The notes: a model not told the origin generated them from the letters alone. Shown: positions 34,873 to 48,640, counted from the first letter of the stretch. The stretch: 64,000 nucleotides of DNA from Takakia lepidozioides (GCA_030704615.1 CM060733.1:25110001-25174000); one strand, 5' to 3'. Made by a program: numbers and translations.

Positions 34873-37738
34873 CCGACGGCCGTTTGGACAGGTGACGTAT
34901 TGTTGTATTATATTCCAGCAGTCCAAGCAAGACTGACAGCAATTCATGGACATAGGTTTTGTTGGTCAAGGTTGCTTTTTGCCACTAATTTGGTTGAGCT
35001 ATCTAGCACACTACTCTCCCATCATTGGCAACCTTGCATACTACCCTCTTTCTCGTTGTTATGTCTTTGAAGTTCCGTTTTATTGAGGACGAGTTTTTGA
35101 CATTGTTTGTGAAATAATCATGTCTGCTACTCCACTGCACTTCTTTGTTGTCTCCATCTCTACTTGATCCTCTTTACGTCTCCTCAAGGTCATCGTCAGC
35201 AGTCATATCTGCCAGATCCATTATGTGAGCTCTCATTACCTTCACTACCCATGCCAACAGCAGGTATACCCCTGCAGTGGACAGGAGAGAATGTACCCCT
35301 GCATGAAAGGCACTTTTGAAATTGTTCACATTACTCCATCCATCCACAATGTGTCCTAAACCCACATGGAACAGGCGAAAACTACTCCAGATCCCAACCC
35401 CTTGTCCAGTCTTTCACTTTCCACTTGTTCTACGTTTTCCTCTGGGATCTTGTCGCCCTCTTTTGGACTGGATGGAGTTCTTTCTTTTTCTCCATCTCCC
35501 TCTGTGTGTTGCCTTCTCTGGACGTAATGGGACTTCTTTCTCTCTCTATGTGTCTCTGGCCACAAGGCTATGTCAGCAACATCTTTTGAGTACATTCTCT
35601 ATCTGTGTCTCTCCTCTGTGCATGCAGAGAACAAGATACACACTTCAGTAACTGAGTTACCCTTGCCAAGGTCTCCATCTCACAATGGCTTTGGATTTTA
35701 GCTTTCGTGGAGTGAAAGCAGCAAGTAGAGACAGTGGAGAAGTCAAGGTCAACACTTCTGCAATACAGAATGAAAGGGGTCGGAGAGGATTTCTCTAGTC
35801 ACTTGCAATGGAAGGAACAACCCAGCAGTGAACTGGGATATTCATGCCTTAGGATTCCAGCCAAAAGAGCATAACTGGATACTGGCGAAATGAAACGAGA
35901 CGCACATCTTTCCCTGCCAAGCACATGTCTGTCTTCTTACCTCCAAGAGCTCAATCTCCCACAGAGTCCCTACCTCATAAAGGCAATTGAAAACAAGTCA
36001 AAGAAACCAAGAAATCATTTGAATGAGAGGAACGACAATGGAGGTCGAGTTGTGTCAGATTGAAATGAATCATGAGACCCCATACTCGGTTGCCTTGTGC
36101 TTCTCGAGCTCCAGGTGAAGCACAGCGAGGGAGTCCGCATTCTTCATCTTCTTTTGCGATCGCCGAGGCAAGAGTCTAGCGGGAAGTGAGTCAACGGCAG
36201 AGAAGAGCAGAGTAGTGAAAGACCGGAAGCCCTAGTCATTCCTTGCACGCTCAGTAATGAGCAGCATGATGCCTGCCACACCCCGCCCACTATGGATATG
36301 TAACCTTGTTCACCACGCCGTCAGTCTGCAGGATTGATGAGCTCTATTCTCGGCCCAGACAATCAAGTCCACAGCATTGAATGCAGCTGCCGCTTACCTG
36401 CTGCATGCTCTCAGCGCAGATGGTGGAACTCGAATTTGGGTGCACACGCATCGGAAAAGCGAAATTCTGTATGATACGACGGTCTCATCTTCCAGACAAA
36501 CTGCAAAGATGTCAGGGTGTATTTGGCCCGGGTCTTTATTGCTTGCCAAGTTACCCCTACATGGAGCCTGCCATTAATGCGAGAACGAGAATTTGCTCAC
36601 TCAACAATCACTGCCAATCCGAGTTCTCCCATGGTTTTGCATCTGTTCCCAAGTGCGTCCTGATGGTTTACCAAATTTGTTGGCTGGAACTTGGGCTCAC
36701 TTCTGGGAGGTTACGAGTTACGATCTTACTATCGATCACACTACACACGGTGTTGTTCACTATCCCTAGTACATGGCTCTACATATCTGGAGAATGTTAA
36801 ATCAGACACCTTCCTTCACAAAACTTAGAAGTGCTAAAACCCCGCCAGAGTTGGGTCGTATACATAATATCAATCAGATATCAATCAGCTGCGAAGGAGA
36901 TGATGTTTGGTGCACAAGGACGCAGCTGTAGAGCATGGAGATAAGAATTAGGGAATGAAGACAATACTTAGAAGCGAGGATCATCATCACCTCTTCCACC
37001 ACTTTGGCTACAGTGAGGGCTATGGTATTTGAACGATAATTACCATAATAATGGGTTGGGTGATTGCCCAAGTGATTTCGATTTCGAGAATACTTGCCCG
37101 AAGTGGAGTGGAATGATAAGTGTGCACTGATCAATGTAGACGGGACTGAGAAGTTAAGAGGAGTTTAGAGTAGCAAGACATTCAAACAGTTCGGAGATAA
37201 GCACTCAGAAAGCACGAGACGTGATTCAAACAAAGCAGACATACATCACTTCTTCATGCAACGTTGCGATCAAAAAGTAGTTTTAGAAAAACTTGGGTAG
37301 CCTCCCATCATTTCCAGGCTAGAGAACCAACGCTCTTCGACGCTGTAAAGTGTGCCAAAGAAGTTGCAAAATCACTAGTCATCCTGGGCCTACTGTATTC
37401 CTCAATTCTGAGCCATGGAGAGAAAATTCATTAAGAATTCAAATCGACTTCCTGATCAAGTATGGGACCTGGGTGCCTCTTTTCTACTTACAAATTAGTT
37501 GTCAAATGTTTCTGATTATCACTATACAGCGCGCCAAAACGACACAGCAATTTTACCATGAACTACAGAAGTGTCACCTTTCGAAGAGAAGAAAGATCTC
37601 GAGAAGGGGGGACGAGTGGTTCCTCTCTTCTTGAAAATGCTGAGTCCGAGCTTCTCTGTTCTGTTACTAATAGTATACATGCACAGGACTTGCCTCTTCA
37701 AAAGGAGCCATGTACGCAAAAATGTATTTATGCCTAAT
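34873..37738. other. Intergenic region between the transporter and HD-Zip genes
   Basis: No gene recognised. A CT-rich stretch lies at 35400-35600, and 35558-35605 repeats a motif also found at 5.8 and 9.5 kb. The terminal part may hold 3' untranslated sequence of both converging genes. Confidence 0.4.
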
Positions 37739-39241
37739 CTAACAGGCTGTCGAAGATTGGGAGAAGTGCGAGAACCCTGGCTTTGAGAAAGTTATACTCC
37801 TGTTATCAACAGTGGCGACTCTCTCGCAGGATGGGCACATGGTCAGCGTTGCTGCAGGCAGTGGCATATAGAAGTCATGAGCTATGACACAAGGAGGGGC
37901 AGCTTTGATAGTCCTCAACTCCTGCAACTCCTTTTGCAATCTTCTATTTTCCTCGGTCAAAGTCTCACAACACCGCTTAAGGAGCTCGCAGTCGACTTCA
38001 GTTTGCTTGAGCTTAGTTCTGCAACAAATAGGTGTTTACTCGTCATCAGTCTGGTTGATCTCCCAAAGTTAAACGACCATGACATCTAAGGCACTCCTCA
38101 GAGTTCCAGCTTTCAAGCCCCTATCTCTGAAAAACTCAATGTCTACCTTGAAATTGTGATGAAATCCAAAAACTATATCCAGATGCAGAAGTGGAAGACA
38201 AATGCAAAGATGGAGGTGCTACATTCAACTCGGATCGGGATAAACCCACCTTGCTCTCCTGTTTTGGAACCAGACTTCAACTTGTCGAGGTCGGAGACTT
38301 AGTTGCTTCGCCAGAGCGTTCTTTTGCTTCTGTATAAGAGACCAGGCCAGAATAAGTCATGATGCCCCTCCAACTGGGAGTCTGAACGAAAATAGGCAAA
38401 AACATTGTTCACCTTTCCAGCACACACAAATTCAGAAAGTTCACTCCCCGACAGCTAACAAAGACGATGCGGAACAGATCAAAATAACACAAAAAAGTTG
38501 GCGCTACTGAAGTATGACAGAAGGGTCATACCGGGTTGAGAGTGCTATGTTCTTTAAAGCTTTCTTCGAGAAGGGCTGACTGTTCTTTAGAAAGGCGAAG
38601 TTTCTTCCTCGTGGTCCCACCATCCTCTTCATCGCTTCCTCCTCTTGAGCTCAACTCACAGGGCCTATCTTGCTCAAGGTCGAAGTCATGAAGCTTCTCC
38701 CTTTCCCGTTTCATGCCTATGCTGCTCGGAGAAGACATAACGGCTTCATCACAGTCTGTGGTTGAGGGGATTTGGTTAACATCGATTCCTCTTGGTGAAG
38801 CACCATGGCCACCAGAGGAGTAGGTCTCTGCCACTTCGATCTCGTCATTGCCTGCATTAAGCAATCATATCGAATGTCAACTTCAGCGATCTGCAGGCTA
38901 AGCGTGACCAACAACTGAACATTCAAGTTTGCTCAAAACGACCTCATACATCAAGACAGTAGCATCAATCTACAGGAGCATCGATCAGCTTAGAAGTAAG
39001 GTACAGGCTCCGCACCACTGCCAGAATTGGTGCGAGAGTCATTGCGCAGACTCGGCTGCCATGAGAAACGATTGTTGGAGGAAGAAGGGGGCTGAGAGCT
39101 GGATGCCGAGCGAGAGAGAGGCCGGAGGGGCAACAAATCCAGCTGCACAGGGCATTGCCTTGGAGTGCACGGGTCATGCCCTCTTTGCACCAGCATGCTT
39201 AGGTCTACACTGAATCCTAAACTGGAACCCGAATTCGCCAT
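37739..39241 (-). CDS. Class II HD-Zip transcription factor
   Basis: HD-Zip II proteins are plant DNA-binding factors, usually repressors, that bind CAATNATTG as dimers and act in shade, auxin and polarity responses. Inferred exons in transcript order: 39241-39016, 38851-38532, 38329-38250 and 38018-37739, 301 residues. The homeodomain spans [18 protein letters not shown] to [11 protein letters not shown] and is split after LNP and after RRAR, where I recall family introns. The zipper follows at once ([20 protein letters not shown]). The class II mark CPSCE is present (MCPSCERVA). The N-terminus has only a weak EAR-like run (LGFSVDL) instead of clear LxLxL. The start was chosen as the Met before ANSGSSLGF; a longer start upstream is possible. 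The exon 1 donor (GTGCGG) is the weakest splice site. Confidence 0.85.
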
Positions 39242-40760
39242 TGCTCTCAGTCTCCTTGCGCTGTATCTCACCCGATACCCTTGAGCACCTCTGCTCAGAT
39301 ACCCACTCCCGCTTTGTCCTCCAGAAAACTAAGACTCCCCTCAAGCAAGCTGCGTTCACTACTCCAAGCTAACCCAACATCTAGGTCACCCCTTGAGCTG
39401 CGTGAAGGATCTGTCGCAAGAACGATCACGGCTGAGCTGCTAAGTATGAGGGGCAGGTGATGCTATAACATGGAAGACTCGGCCCTCTTCCACGGCAGGT
39501 GCTAAGTGGGGTCAGGCAACGACCCAGCAGTGCAGGAATGCAGAAGACCACGATGTAAAAGCGTGCGTGCAGCACCTCCTACCTACCTGCCTCCCTGCCA
39601 CTCTGCATGTGCGTCTCTCTCTTTTCCCTGCCACCTCTGCACCTCCCCACTGTACCCCTCTGCACCTCCCCACTGTACCCCTCTGCACCCCTCCCTCCAT
39701 GTCATCTCATGCCATTCTTGTTTATGGTTATGCTTTTCCTCCCATCTATCTACTTCTATCTCTGCCTCTTACTACTCCTCAATTTATCTTCTTTATGTCC
39801 CGACTTGTAGGGGCCTAGTGTCAACTCCTCAGAGACCTCGTTTTTCTTCTTTTCTGGTTGGTGGGCCCTCCTATAAGCAAGTGTAGATTCGTCCGAGCAT
39901 GATTATTGGAAAGACCTGAGAACGACGGTTCACATTCAGGACCTCTCCTTTCGAATGCAGGAAACGTGGGAGAAATTTGCCTACAATAAATGCTCTGATT
40001 TGTATGATGCAGCTACTCGGGACACTAGCACTTTCCAAGACCTCCATCATCAACTGATGCCCAGAACAGTTTGTGGGTCTGAAGAAGAAAAGGCTGTCCG
40101 AAATATGAAACCCAAGTCTTCCTTTTTCAGCTTTTTTACTTGACACTCAGTGTGCCTTGATGTCTAAAATGCAAAAACTCAAAACCAAAACAGTTGTAGG
40201 AGTAATGATGCTGTGACCCCTAACCTAATCATACACTGTGATGTGGACCTCGCTCATTCATGAAGGCTGACAAACAACAACCAAACAACCGAACAAACAC
40301 CCTCCTCCCACATCGAAAAAACATTCATTCCTTTCTTGAGTAGTACTGCTACCTTACCATCATCACCAACCCTTTTACTCTACTTAACCACAACACAGTC
40401 AAGCTTTGACCCCCGCAGCATCAAACCTTCTAAGTTACTCCCTCTTCTTCTCGGGAGAAAACTCGGGGTCCGTCTTTTGACCACCCTCTCTACTTTCCCC
40501 GCACGTAACTTAATTATCAGTTTCGCTGCTGCTACTCGATCATTGCTTCTGCCCCCCCGCACATGGCCTCCACCCCTCTCACTGTCCCTGTCCCGAGACG
40601 GTCAGGGCACTGTTTCATCCACGAAGAGAATGGACATTCGTTCGTTAACGGAGTTAGTACGTGGATGGATGGTTTCAAACATCATCCATAGCAGCGACTA
40701 CCCGGAGAAAGGACGGCCTGCGCACGTACCCAACCAGGATTCTCTCAGGCGATAAGCTCG
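39242..40760 (-). promoter_or_regulatory. Probable 5' leader and promoter of the HD-Zip II gene
   Basis: Pyrimidine-rich on the plus strand (GA-rich in the transcript sense). A 23-bp unit beginning CTGCACCTCCCCACTGTACC is repeated in tandem at about 39637-39682. No gene with family features is visible; the open frames here are low-complexity. Confidence 0.4.
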
Positions 40761-41290
40761 CCATGGGCATGCATGCCACATGGGATGGACATGGCCGACA
40801 AAGGCTGGCGAAAGGCGCCGCCACGGCAATCATGGCGAGGCGACAGCGAGTGAGGAGGCGCCGCGTGGCCGGCCGCGGCAGGGTCACGTGAGTGGGTGCG
40901 GGGATTGGACGCGATGCCGGCGCGGGCCAATGCGGGCCCGCCGCGTGCGAGGCATGTGCCGCGCTCAGGCCGACCGGACGAATGATGGCGGGAAGTGGCG
41001 CAATCATGGCTGCCCGGCTGGGGCGTGGCCGGGCCGGCGCGGTTGGGCGGGCAGGCAATCGTGATCCGATAGGGCGGATCGTGCTGCGCTTGTCGCCTGC
41101 GCGCGGCTGCCCCGCCACGTCCGGTTGTCGGCGCAGCCGGGACATCAGCCTGCGTGGCTAATGATTGGGGCGGCCGGGCAGCCCCTCGCGGGCAGCGTGG
41201 GCAGCTGCCGTGCCGCGGCCGCTACCGCGCGGCCTGCGCGGTCGCACGCGCGGGATCGGGCACGATTGGATTCCTCCGCGTTTCGCATTC
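40761..41290. other. GC-rich, CpG-rich island upstream of the HD-Zip II gene
   Basis: About 530 bp of very high GC with abundant CpG, in contrast to its surroundings. It includes palindromic runs such as GCCGCGGCCGC and near-matches to the HD-Zip site (CAATCATGG at about 40829 and 41001, TAATGATTG at about 41160). Overlapping long open frames on both strands are a base-composition effect. Confidence 0.6.
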
Positions 41291-41566
41291 GCTTGTGCGA
41301 ATTCGAAAGGCGGATGATTGTGAAATCATGCGCTCTGTTGTGGCAGGGAAGCAGCGAGCTTTGCTTCGTCCTCGCTACTTACATTCCCTCGACTTGAATG
41401 CGTTGGCGATGGCGGTGGAGATTTCGTGAAGGGCTTTTGGAAATAGGAGGGGTTGTTTAAAGGGAAGGAGATGATGATTGGAGGTCGGGAGGCGGCATGG
41501 GGGGGTCGTGGTAAGGTTTTTAATGGAGGGGAGGGGAGTGATGAGCAGGCAACAGCAGAGCAGGAG

Positions 41567-41575
41567 CAATGATTG
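41567..41575. promoter_or_regulatory. Perfect HD-Zip II binding site CAATGATTG
   Basis: CAATGATTG matches the palindromic CAAT(G/C)ATTG site of class II HD-Zip proteins. It lies about 2.3 kb upstream of the start codon of the HD-Zip II gene, so autoregulation is possible. Function is inferred only from the motif. Confidence 0.45.
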
Positions 41576-41739
41576 GGAGGGGCACGTCTTACCCACCTCT
41601 CCACCACCGTCTCGCTCTCGCACTGCGGAATGGCAATTCCAATATTCGGCGCTCATTACTGCGCTCCTGGAAGCTTGCAAATTCAAGGAATCTTGGGTCC
41701 CGTTGGCCTATCATCTGCTTGGGGTGTTGCGCGCAGGAT

Positions 41740-44700
41740 GATCCGAGGAGTGGGATAATAAAGTATATGAATATTGTAAGACAAAAGAGGAGCTGATTTG
41801 GTGGGAGGATGAGGCAAGTGTTGATGCGGTGGAGGTTGGAAGTGGGAGGCCTAGCACGGCATAAAACAGTATAAAACACAGACACATCATGGGGGCTGGA
41901 GAGTGATGCGCTGGAGATGCAAAGTAAATCCCCCGGATGGTGCCTACATAGCAAATTCAACTTAGGTGGGATATGAAGTAGGCTGCCCGACAAAGTGGAA
42001 GATTCCTCTTCACTGAGATATGGCACACTTTACTTGACTTGTTTAATATGGCAAGGACAGCGGCGGCCATGATGATGATCATGGAGAAATGGCTTTGTTC
42101 ATTACTTTGATGTAGAATACTGCGAGCTCCGGAGCATTATTGCTCAACTTGTCGGCGAGGATCAAGTATGGTTGACGTACTTACCTTGAGGCCCAAGGGA
42201 TGCAGCAACATTGCATGTAGGTAGCTGTACTCGACGCTCGCCTCACCTAACTGGATGGACGGGGGTGCACAGCCTTGTCTAAAGCTGCTGCGCTGGTCAT
42301 TCTTGCAGTAAGTAAGTACTTGGACGACCAACGACCAGTACATGGCCTGCTTGTTTTCTCCATGATTTGTTGTTGTTGGTACTCTGTAGGTACCCAGGGC
42401 CAGGAGTTGGAGTTTCTTTCCTGGGCGAAACAACAACTGTGGAGCCCACGCCATTTGGAATCATCACTCCACACTTTTTGCTCCCCCTCAAACCGACTCG
42501 CTCTCTCACATGTTTCTTGCTGCAACAACGCTGTAAAATCTTTCCAACCCACCACAGGGAGGACTCAAGAGATTTGAGGGGTAGATCTGAAGGGCAATCT
42601 GAGAAGCCGCCCTTCAAGTAATACTTAAGTAGCTTCATGGTGAGCTCAGTAGCTCACACAGACACCTTGCAGCAGAAGATGCGCTTTGTGGGTCCTCCAC
42701 AGACCCATGTGGCACTTTCCTAACTTGTCTCACATCTCATATTTCACTAATCACTACAGGACAAAGTGCCACCTGGGTGATCCTGCTTTCAAATTCTCCT
42801 ACCCATTTGTGTGTGCTATAATCTTCCCCCTCTTTTCTCCTCTTACTAATTAAAGGTGGGGTGGGGGGGGGGTCCTTTTTGAAATACAAAATCTTGAAGA
42901 TGTCCTGTAGTGAATGTTAGCAGTACATTTTTCTTCTTCCAAATATAGCTCCCATTGGACAGCACAATGGTGTGGAGTGGACATCTATTAAAGGGAAAGC
43001 AACAAACTAACAAGCTGCTAAGTACATCTAGTTGTGACTAACTAATCCTACTTGTAAACGTGAACAGTAACACTGAAGGGTGTCCCAATCCAGCACAAGA
43101 GTGATTGATGAGGGAATGTGAACTATGTTGCCCTTTGGGCTGGGAGATAGGTGAGCAAGAGAGATTGGCTAATAAACAAGAGAGAGTGAGAAGATCATTG
43201 CCATAACTTTGGATTTGATTTGTGAAGGGCAGCAGTCTATGGCGGTGACAGGCCTTCCAAAAATGTAAACAGTCAACGTAAATAGTACTTTCTTTACTCG
43301 CCCTTCGCTCCTGACATTGTGCCCATGTACTGTTCAGTTGGAGGAATCATGGAACAAAGTGTAAGAACAGATCTTGCTCAGGACTCATGTGGGAAAGAAA
43401 ATGGGATGCGATAAACTATTTGATTGAATGCGCTTATCTAAAGAAAAGGCTTTGATTATACCTACAAGTATCCATTGGGGGCGACGCAAACCCAAGATTA
43501 GCAGAGCAATGACACACCGACAGCACCCTCTAATAGTACACTGCCCTCGCTCATAATTCATGTACCATTTTTGCTTTTGCATCACTCACTGCTGATCAGT
43601 GTTGCAGCCTGTTCCAATCCGTTCCACATACACTTTTGTTGGACCTTCCAGAGCGGGTCCACTTGGGTTTGTCTTGCTCAGTTGTGTCTGAAGTTCAAGT
43701 ATGTCGACTCCACCAACATATCGCCGGGTGAGATTGGGAACTGCCTGTTGTGGAATGCTGGTTGTGAGCTCCGGCCAGGCATATTCTTATTCCTAGCCAC
43801 TTCTTACTCTAAAAGGAAAAAGTAATGGAGCTACGCGCGGGTGAGCAGTTGCTCCCCAGTTTTTCCCACTTGTCCTTCGATGTACTTTTCTCAAAACGAG
43901 AAGTTTAGGAGGATCACTCTTCTGATAATGCATTCAAGAGCAGTTGGTAGTAGTGCAAAATTTGGAAAGTAGTTCGCTATGTAGCCAAATGCTTGTTTGT
44001 GAAGAAGAGAGCATAGCAGCTTTAGCAGCATGGGAATATTGTAGGTACTCCTTGATTCCTGTTTTGATTCTTTTGTATTGAAGATGGAGCATAATGGGCG
44101 GCTTGTAAGTTGTCAAGTTCAACTTAAAAACTGATGTTGAAATACATAAATGGTGGTTGACATCCGACTGACAGGATGCTCCTTATCATTAACAAAATTC
44201 GTGGCAAGAGGGCCAAGAGAAATGGAGATTGTGATCATGGTCAGCTGCAATATGGAAGTGTAGGACTATTAACTTATTATAGGGGAGAAGTTAAGCTTCC
44301 AGATTGATGAGTGAATCAGTCAACTGAAGCATGTAAGAGAAGAGTAAATGAATAGCAAAAGCACACCTATAAGAGAGTGACTAGGAAAGGAATAGATACA
44401 GTGAAGCATCAAGTTGGAGCGGAGTGAAGGAAAGGCACAGTGAATAAGTCAAGTGGAGCATGTAAGAGCTCAATAAAGCACTGGTCAACAGGAGCGCAAA
44501 CTGGCAAGACAGCCGCAGGCAGCAGCAATAATGGGACAGTGAGCGGGAGTTCCATCATGGCCCTCCTGCACTGCAGATAGCCATGGCGTGTAGCGAAGAC
44601 AAGCTCCAGTTCTCTGTGGTGCTCATAAGTGGTGGCAGTCTGTTTGCCAGATGTACTTAATCACCAACCATTATGAACTAGAGAATCACATCACCCAGGT

Positions 44701-47700
44701 CTCATATCATGCTTCATATCTCACACTCTCAGAATCACATGGCTGCATTACAATGTTACATGGGTTTGGGTTCTGTCTTCTGTCGTCGTGTCCGCCCCAT
44801 TCCGGGGACAAGAATGTAAGAACAAGCAACTGGTCACGTAATGGGTCTGCGCAGTGCGTTTGTAATGTGGGTGGGTAGCATGGGTGGTCTTTGTTGCCTT
44901 CACTGCCATGGCCCATAGCCAACGGACAAGTCTATCACAGAAGCTGCCATCCCTTGAGCACAAGGCTCAAGCTAGATTATGTGTCATAGCAAAAGATTTT
45001 TAGTCAGAATTTGCCTGGCCAGTTTGGGACTATCTATAATTATACGTTCTTGGGACTGGTGAACTTTGTCCAGTGTCAACAGAGCTGGACAATTGTGGCA
45101 GCGAGGAACTCTTAGATGTTATGATATTATCCACATGAGTCATGACTCGTTCATCATGATTGTCTCACATCGATTTTGCCTTCTGCTACTTATCAAACAT
45201 TGGAAATGCAATACATAAGTATCCAGTGTGGCGAACCGTCAGAATATGGTAGTCCAACAAGGAACATCATGGGCACCATCCCTTGCGCACCCAACATCCT
45301 GACGACAACCAACTTACCAAGCATAATACAAGAGTGAATAGGGGAAAGTGGCCAAGTTCTCCACTGGCTCTCCATCATTTCTCACCACAAATCAAGGCCC
45401 AAGTACTCGTACAGTCAGTAATTCTCAAAGGCCTCGTGTCTGTCATACGTACATTGAAATTTGAGATGGTTTCAATAAAACACTGACACACATCCTGGAT
45501 CTGGCAGAGCGATACAGAACAATTATCTGCAACATCTTCTTCCTATCATACCCACAACTCTGGCAAGGCCTAATCTCTTCTTCACTTACGCCAATAATGG
45601 TAGAACTGTAGCTATCCCCCCGTCACTGGCTCCATTGCAATGGGCAATACTCCGCATCTCATTAAATTTCAGTTGAAACTTATTCTGAATGTCGAGAATC
45701 TTAGTCTCTCCAGGTCCCAGCAACAACGTCATAGGAGACATCTCATTGGGTGGCAAGACAAACATTCAACCCATTAAGAAGAGAAGACAGGGCAACGAGA
45801 GAGAGAGGCTACCATTGTATTCAAGAACACAGTCATAAACTAAGCTAAATAAAGAAGGACAGCAATGATGATGATGATGATGACAATGATGGTGGTTACA
45901 ACTGTAATGGTGGATCTCTTATCACCCCGGGACTGCGATTGTGAGACTCATTTGTTGCAAACTTTGCTAAAGCCTCCTCTCTCGGAGGTTCCATTGGAAA
46001 CAAACATAATCACCGAAAGCTCCAAGGTAACATCATCATCGTTCTCATCATTGTCCCGGCAATATCAACGTGATAAGAGTCTTTGACCAACATGGTAGCG
46101 GATCCCGCCATGATCTTTGCATGCTCAAATCTCTCTAATCTCAAGGTTGACAATTTGGGAGATGGGCTGCTTCTTTTCTTGACGACGACGATGGTTATTA
46201 ACGTGAACGCTCTCTTGCCTTTTACCATATATGTGTGGCCCTTCCTTCTTCAATAATGAGACACCATAACAGCTCCACAATTGTACATAGGCCATCAAGT
46301 GTCTTCTCAATTCCAGGATGGGTTGTTGTATGTTGGGTGCTAACTTTCATATGAAAATGATGCCTGACCAAAGCCTTATGTTGGGTTGTTGTTAGTAGGT
46401 TGCATTCAAATGTTTGCATAGTTCTCTAATTTTAGAGTTGCAAAGACAGATTCATAACTATATGTGGCAACAATAGAAAGAGAGAATGGTCATTCATCCT
46501 ATCAGAATCACCCACAACTGACATTTCGGAAACTTGTCAATGCCAAAGGACTACTGTACAGAGTACTAGCAATGAATTGACAGCATGAATGAAGGAGATG
46601 ATGGAACATGAGCGTGCCAGGGTTTGTTGATGGTAATTGAGAGGAATCAACGTGTAGGGTGGGCATCCGAGCATTCAACCTTGACACTTGAGGGCCTTGC
46701 AAGCAATGTTTCGGCATGGGCAGGTGGGATTACAATTGGAAATTTTCATACACAATCTTCGGCCGATTCACCGTTTTCTTGTTTTCGGTGGTTGAGCTGG
46801 CCTATGGAAGCACAGGTATCAAAGCTCGTGTATGGTACAAGTGACCTGCTGGCCATATCAACTCTTTAGATTCCCAAGCCGCTTGTATCAACTCAGATAT
46901 ACTCTGTGATTTGCATTAGATTGCAAATGAAAGATCATATATGAGGCAGTTCATTCCCTTCCTATCTGAGCTTGTTGGCGAATCTTGCAAGCTGAATTAG
47001 GTGGTTTTCCCTGCTTCTCTACGAGACTGGACCGTGGTAAAGTAACAGTGCAAAATGGACACCTCAATTTTGCTCCAACTTCAACCCTCATGTCCAAATT
47101 CATTTCTCCTAAAACTGCAAAAAACTGAACCTCCAGACAGGGCCATACGGTATCTAGTTTAAAACAAAACTAACATCCCTGGAAACTAAGGTGAGCCAAC
47201 TTGCACCCAACCACCTCAAAACATTCCAGAGAAGTCCAATTATAACGATTTAGTGGAGGACAAAGAAAGACCCCAGCAATTTTTCAAGGGGGAAAATTTC
47301 CAATTTTCTTATTGAAATCTCGGTTTTTTCGAGTTCTATCATGAGAGAAAATTCTTTACCGGATAACCAACCTTCCCCACAGTTGTTTTGCTTGTAGCTC
47401 CTTTGTAGGGCCATTTGGGGAGGTTGGTGAAGATGAGAAGGGCAGCACAAAAAATCTCTTGCAATTTTACTACTGTCTAAATCGATGGAATGTAGAATTT
47501 TGGCAATGGTGAGCAGGTGGGTATGATGTGAGGAGATTTCAGGTTTGTTTTACATGAAAACCGACAGGTTTTGAGGGTTCACATCTCCTCTGCCCGAAAT
47601 TCTCCTCTAAACCACAAGCAATACAGAAGGTGGTTGCAGAGGGACCCCACTAGATCAGTGGCCTTGTGGAAAAGGTTCGCCATCCCAATACTGTTCACTA

Positions 47701-48640
47701 CTGTAGTGAACGGCCCATGTCGGTTCAATTTGCCAAATTCTTGAAAAGGTGGGTCCTACTGAGATCTACCTCTGGCGTTCAGTCATAATTGCCATACAAC
47801 ATTGGCAACAGTGGTACATGCCCCAGGTGGTTGGGTCCAGCAACTACTGGGTGAGAGCCTGACTCTAATAAGACATAAGAGCATCAAAGACAAAACAGGA
47901 CACAGAAAATGTGGTTGTCAAATTGAGCTAGTTACAAACATCCATTGATCCCTAACTAATTTTGATGGAAGTGATGCAAGTGCTCTGAGTCCACTGTCAA
48001 AACCTTCATGCACAGCACAAAGCTAAATACAGCACATCAAGTTGGAAACCTCTACTTAAATCCAGTAAATCAGTGTACAACTACTACCAATTTGCAGAGC
48101 TACATGTCTTAGTTCCAACTAGTACTCCATTCAACAGAAGGAATATGCTCCAGGGCCACCCATAAATGAAAGCCCTGAATTGTTACACTGCTCTGTCCTT
48201 ACTCAACAACTTCACAACTTCATTTCAGAAGAACAAATGACTCCTTTGATCTATTGAAATCTCGAATCCTTATCAAAAGCGATCATACATGCAGAAAAGT
48301 AACTGATAAATCCTTCTTCTCAGCCTGCACACTGTTTTGAAGAACATACCCTTGGGGACCTGAAGCTTCTCTATGAGGCATCTATGAGGTGCATCCCGCA
48401 AATGCTCCAATTTCAGAGGAATCTCATGTCAAATGATCAGGGTTGTGTTGTCTCTTAGGAATTTCACATAGTTTTGCTCTTCATTCTTGATACTGAAATG
48501 CTCAACTGTTTACAACAGGTCAGGTGATCAACATATGATCATACATCACACTGGTTGAATCAATAGTTTTTAAGGAATGAAGCAACATGCACACCTTACA
48601 AGAAAAACTTTGTTTCATCAGTACACAAGAACAAACCCCA
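41740..48640. other. Gene-poor region
   Basis: No supported gene. Visible items are an inverted repeat GTGGCACTTT/AAAGTGCCAC near 42709-42776, a (GAT)n microsatellite at about 45863-45885, and a copy at 44528-44580 of a repeat also present at 30565-30620. Open frames at 42137-42640 overlap on both strands and show no family features. Confidence 0.4.

Noticed and set aside
40675-41145. 156-codon minus-strand open frame rich in Arg, Pro and Ala
   Set aside because: It overlaps plus-strand frames of similar length in the GC-rich island, so it is a composition artefact.
42709-42776. GTGGCACTTT/AAAGTGCCAC inverted repeat as MITE ends
   Set aside because: Only 10 bp pair, the enclosed sequence is under 50 bp and no target duplication flanks it.
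45863-45885. Microsatellite (GAT)n as functional element
   Set aside because: Only a few units long, with no context suggesting a role.
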